NCBI GenBank assembly: GCA_007131125.1
Contig: SLRE01000320.1
Location: 1-5,562 of the forward strand
Source: Bacteroidales bacterium
GTDB taxonomy: Bacteria > Bacteroidota > Bacteroidia > Bacteroidales > UBA7960
DNA length: 5,562 nt
Direction: 5' to 3'
Shown here piece after piece: positions 5,273 to 5,562 of this stretch. The translations under genes were made by a program, and so were the position numbers. Position 1 is the stretch's first letter; every line of letters begins with the position of its first letter. The notes beneath the pieces were generated by a model that was not told where the DNA came from, did no database searches, and saw only the letters and a list, made by a program, of their open reading frames with translations.

Positions 5273-5345
5273 GCTCCCCCTCCTGGACTCGAACCAGGGA
5301 CCCTCTGATTAATCCCGCACCTGCGGGACTCTAACCAACTGAGAC
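5273..5345 (-). repeat. tRNA-Asn-like element, copy D (best preserved)
   Basis: Read on the minus strand: a D-arm-like CTC-AGTTGGTTA-GAG (5343-5329); a perfect 6-bp hairpin TCCCGC-AGGT-GCGGGA (5328-5313); TTAATCAGAGGGTC; a perfect T-arm CCTGG-TTCGAGT-CCAGG (5298-5282); then AGGGGGAGC. The part from TTAATCAG onward matches the 3' half of a bacterial tRNA-Asn (anticodon-loop side, variable loop, T-arm, acceptor 3' strand). The 5' anticodon strand is replaced by the hairpin, and nothing upstream pairs with the acceptor 3' strand, so it is tRNA-derived and not a tRNA gene. The GIY-YIG stop codon lies inside it. Confidence 0.75.
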
Positions 5346-5562
5346 AAAACCCCGTCAAGTCCTTTTCCGGTAATAAGCTTTTCGATAAGCCTTCGGCTTT
5401 TCTGTTTTTTAATGAAGCGTTCAATTTTCAGGGCTTCGCCCCTGTTTGAGCCGCATTCAAAAACAACTTTAACTTCCCATGGGCGGTGTTTGGAGGTATA
5501 GGTAACCCGACCCGAAGAATTATGTTCCTTAAACCGCTGATTCACATCATCGGTATGACCAA
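5309..5562 (-). CDS. GIY-YIG nuclease, C-terminal part (start lies beyond the right edge)
   Basis: The frame enters from the right edge and ends at TAA 5311-5309, giving 83 residues: GHTDDVNQRFKEHNSSGRVT, YTSKHRPWEVKVVFECG, EALKIERFIKKQKSRRLIEK, then LITGKGLDGVLS and QLVRVPQVRD. It contains the catalytic-type Arg (NQRFKEH) and the Glu-bearing helix (ALKIERFIKK) of stand-alone GIY-YIG nucleases; the GIY and YIG strands are cut off. A GTG at 5545 gives a shorter open frame but would remove the motif region, so it is not the start. The last 11-12 codons are encoded within the tRNA-like element, giving the tail VRVPQVRD. From memory, similar tails occur on other Bacteroidota GIY-YIG proteins. The gene is followed by the tandem tRNA-like units and terminator-like hairpins. 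Confidence 0.88.
   Translation of the reverse strand, partial: GHTDDVNQRFKEHNSSGRVTYTSKHRPWEVKVVFECGSNRGEALKIERFIKKQKSRRLIEKLITGKGLDGVLSQLVRVPQVRD
5387..5399. other. Small hairpin in the GIY-YIG coding region at a homology breakpoint
   Basis: AAGCC-TTC-GGCTT forms a 5-bp stem. Copy A at the left edge matches copy D up to 5388 and stops there, so the breakpoint coincides with the base of this hairpin. Confidence 0.3.

Noticed and set aside
5273..5345. Functional tRNA-Asn gene
   Set aside because: The T-arm and 3' half fit, but there is no pairing acceptor 5' strand, no normal anticodon stem, and the anticodon position reads ATT in place of GTT.
5029..5345. CRISPR array
   Set aside because: Units are 122 bases with near-identical spacers and diverging tRNA-like parts, unlike short identical repeats with unique spacers; no cas genes are present.

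Overview
The window looks like accessory DNA from an uncultured member of the Bacteroidota. The evidence is a secreted protein with a type IX secretion (T9SS) type A sorting tail, a Fibrobacter-type 'major paralogous domain' (FISUMP) lipoprotein remnant, mostly weak Shine-Dalgarno sequences, and a GIY-YIG nuclease gene whose 3' end runs into a tRNA-Asn-like sequence. The organism call rests on these family associations, because no ribosomal or other taxonomic marker gene is present.

Layout. Both ends carry the same minus-strand module. At the left edge (1-117) is the 5' part of a GIY-YIG nuclease gene. Upstream of it, on the minus strand, lie a tRNA-like repeat and the last codons of another GIY-YIG copy (168-279). 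At the right edge (5309-5562) is the 3' part of a GIY-YIG gene, whose last codons lie inside a tRNA-like repeat. That repeat is followed by two more tRNA-like copies in a 122-bp tandem array, with terminator-like hairpins between copies (5029-5345). Bases 1-68 match 5495-5562 with one mismatch, and 168-279 match 5277-5388 without gaps and with four mismatches. The two ends are therefore either the two sides of a break in a repeat family or a near-closed circle.

Between the ends there is one intact gene, encoding a 586-residue secreted multidomain protein (1139-2899), surrounded by gene wreckage. This comprises a FISUMP lipoprotein with a nonsense codon and a frameshift (657-1072); an unrecognised helical fragment (2900-3073); the 5' half of an ATC-hydrolase-family gene with three in-frame stops (3129-3320); a SnoaL/NTF2-like fragment with one stop (3287-3598); a second, nearly full-length ATC-hydrolase-family gene split by one TAG (3683-4174); and unrecognised open-frame fragments at 4228-4615 (minus) and 4652-4864 (plus).

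How the parts relate. The two ATC-hydrolase copies bracketing a SnoaL domain suggest a former small enzyme cluster that has decayed. The intact T9SS substrate is not obviously linked to it. The most unusual structure is the coupling of GIY-YIG nuclease genes to tRNA-Asn-derived repeats at both ends, which resembles a small endonuclease-driven repeat family.
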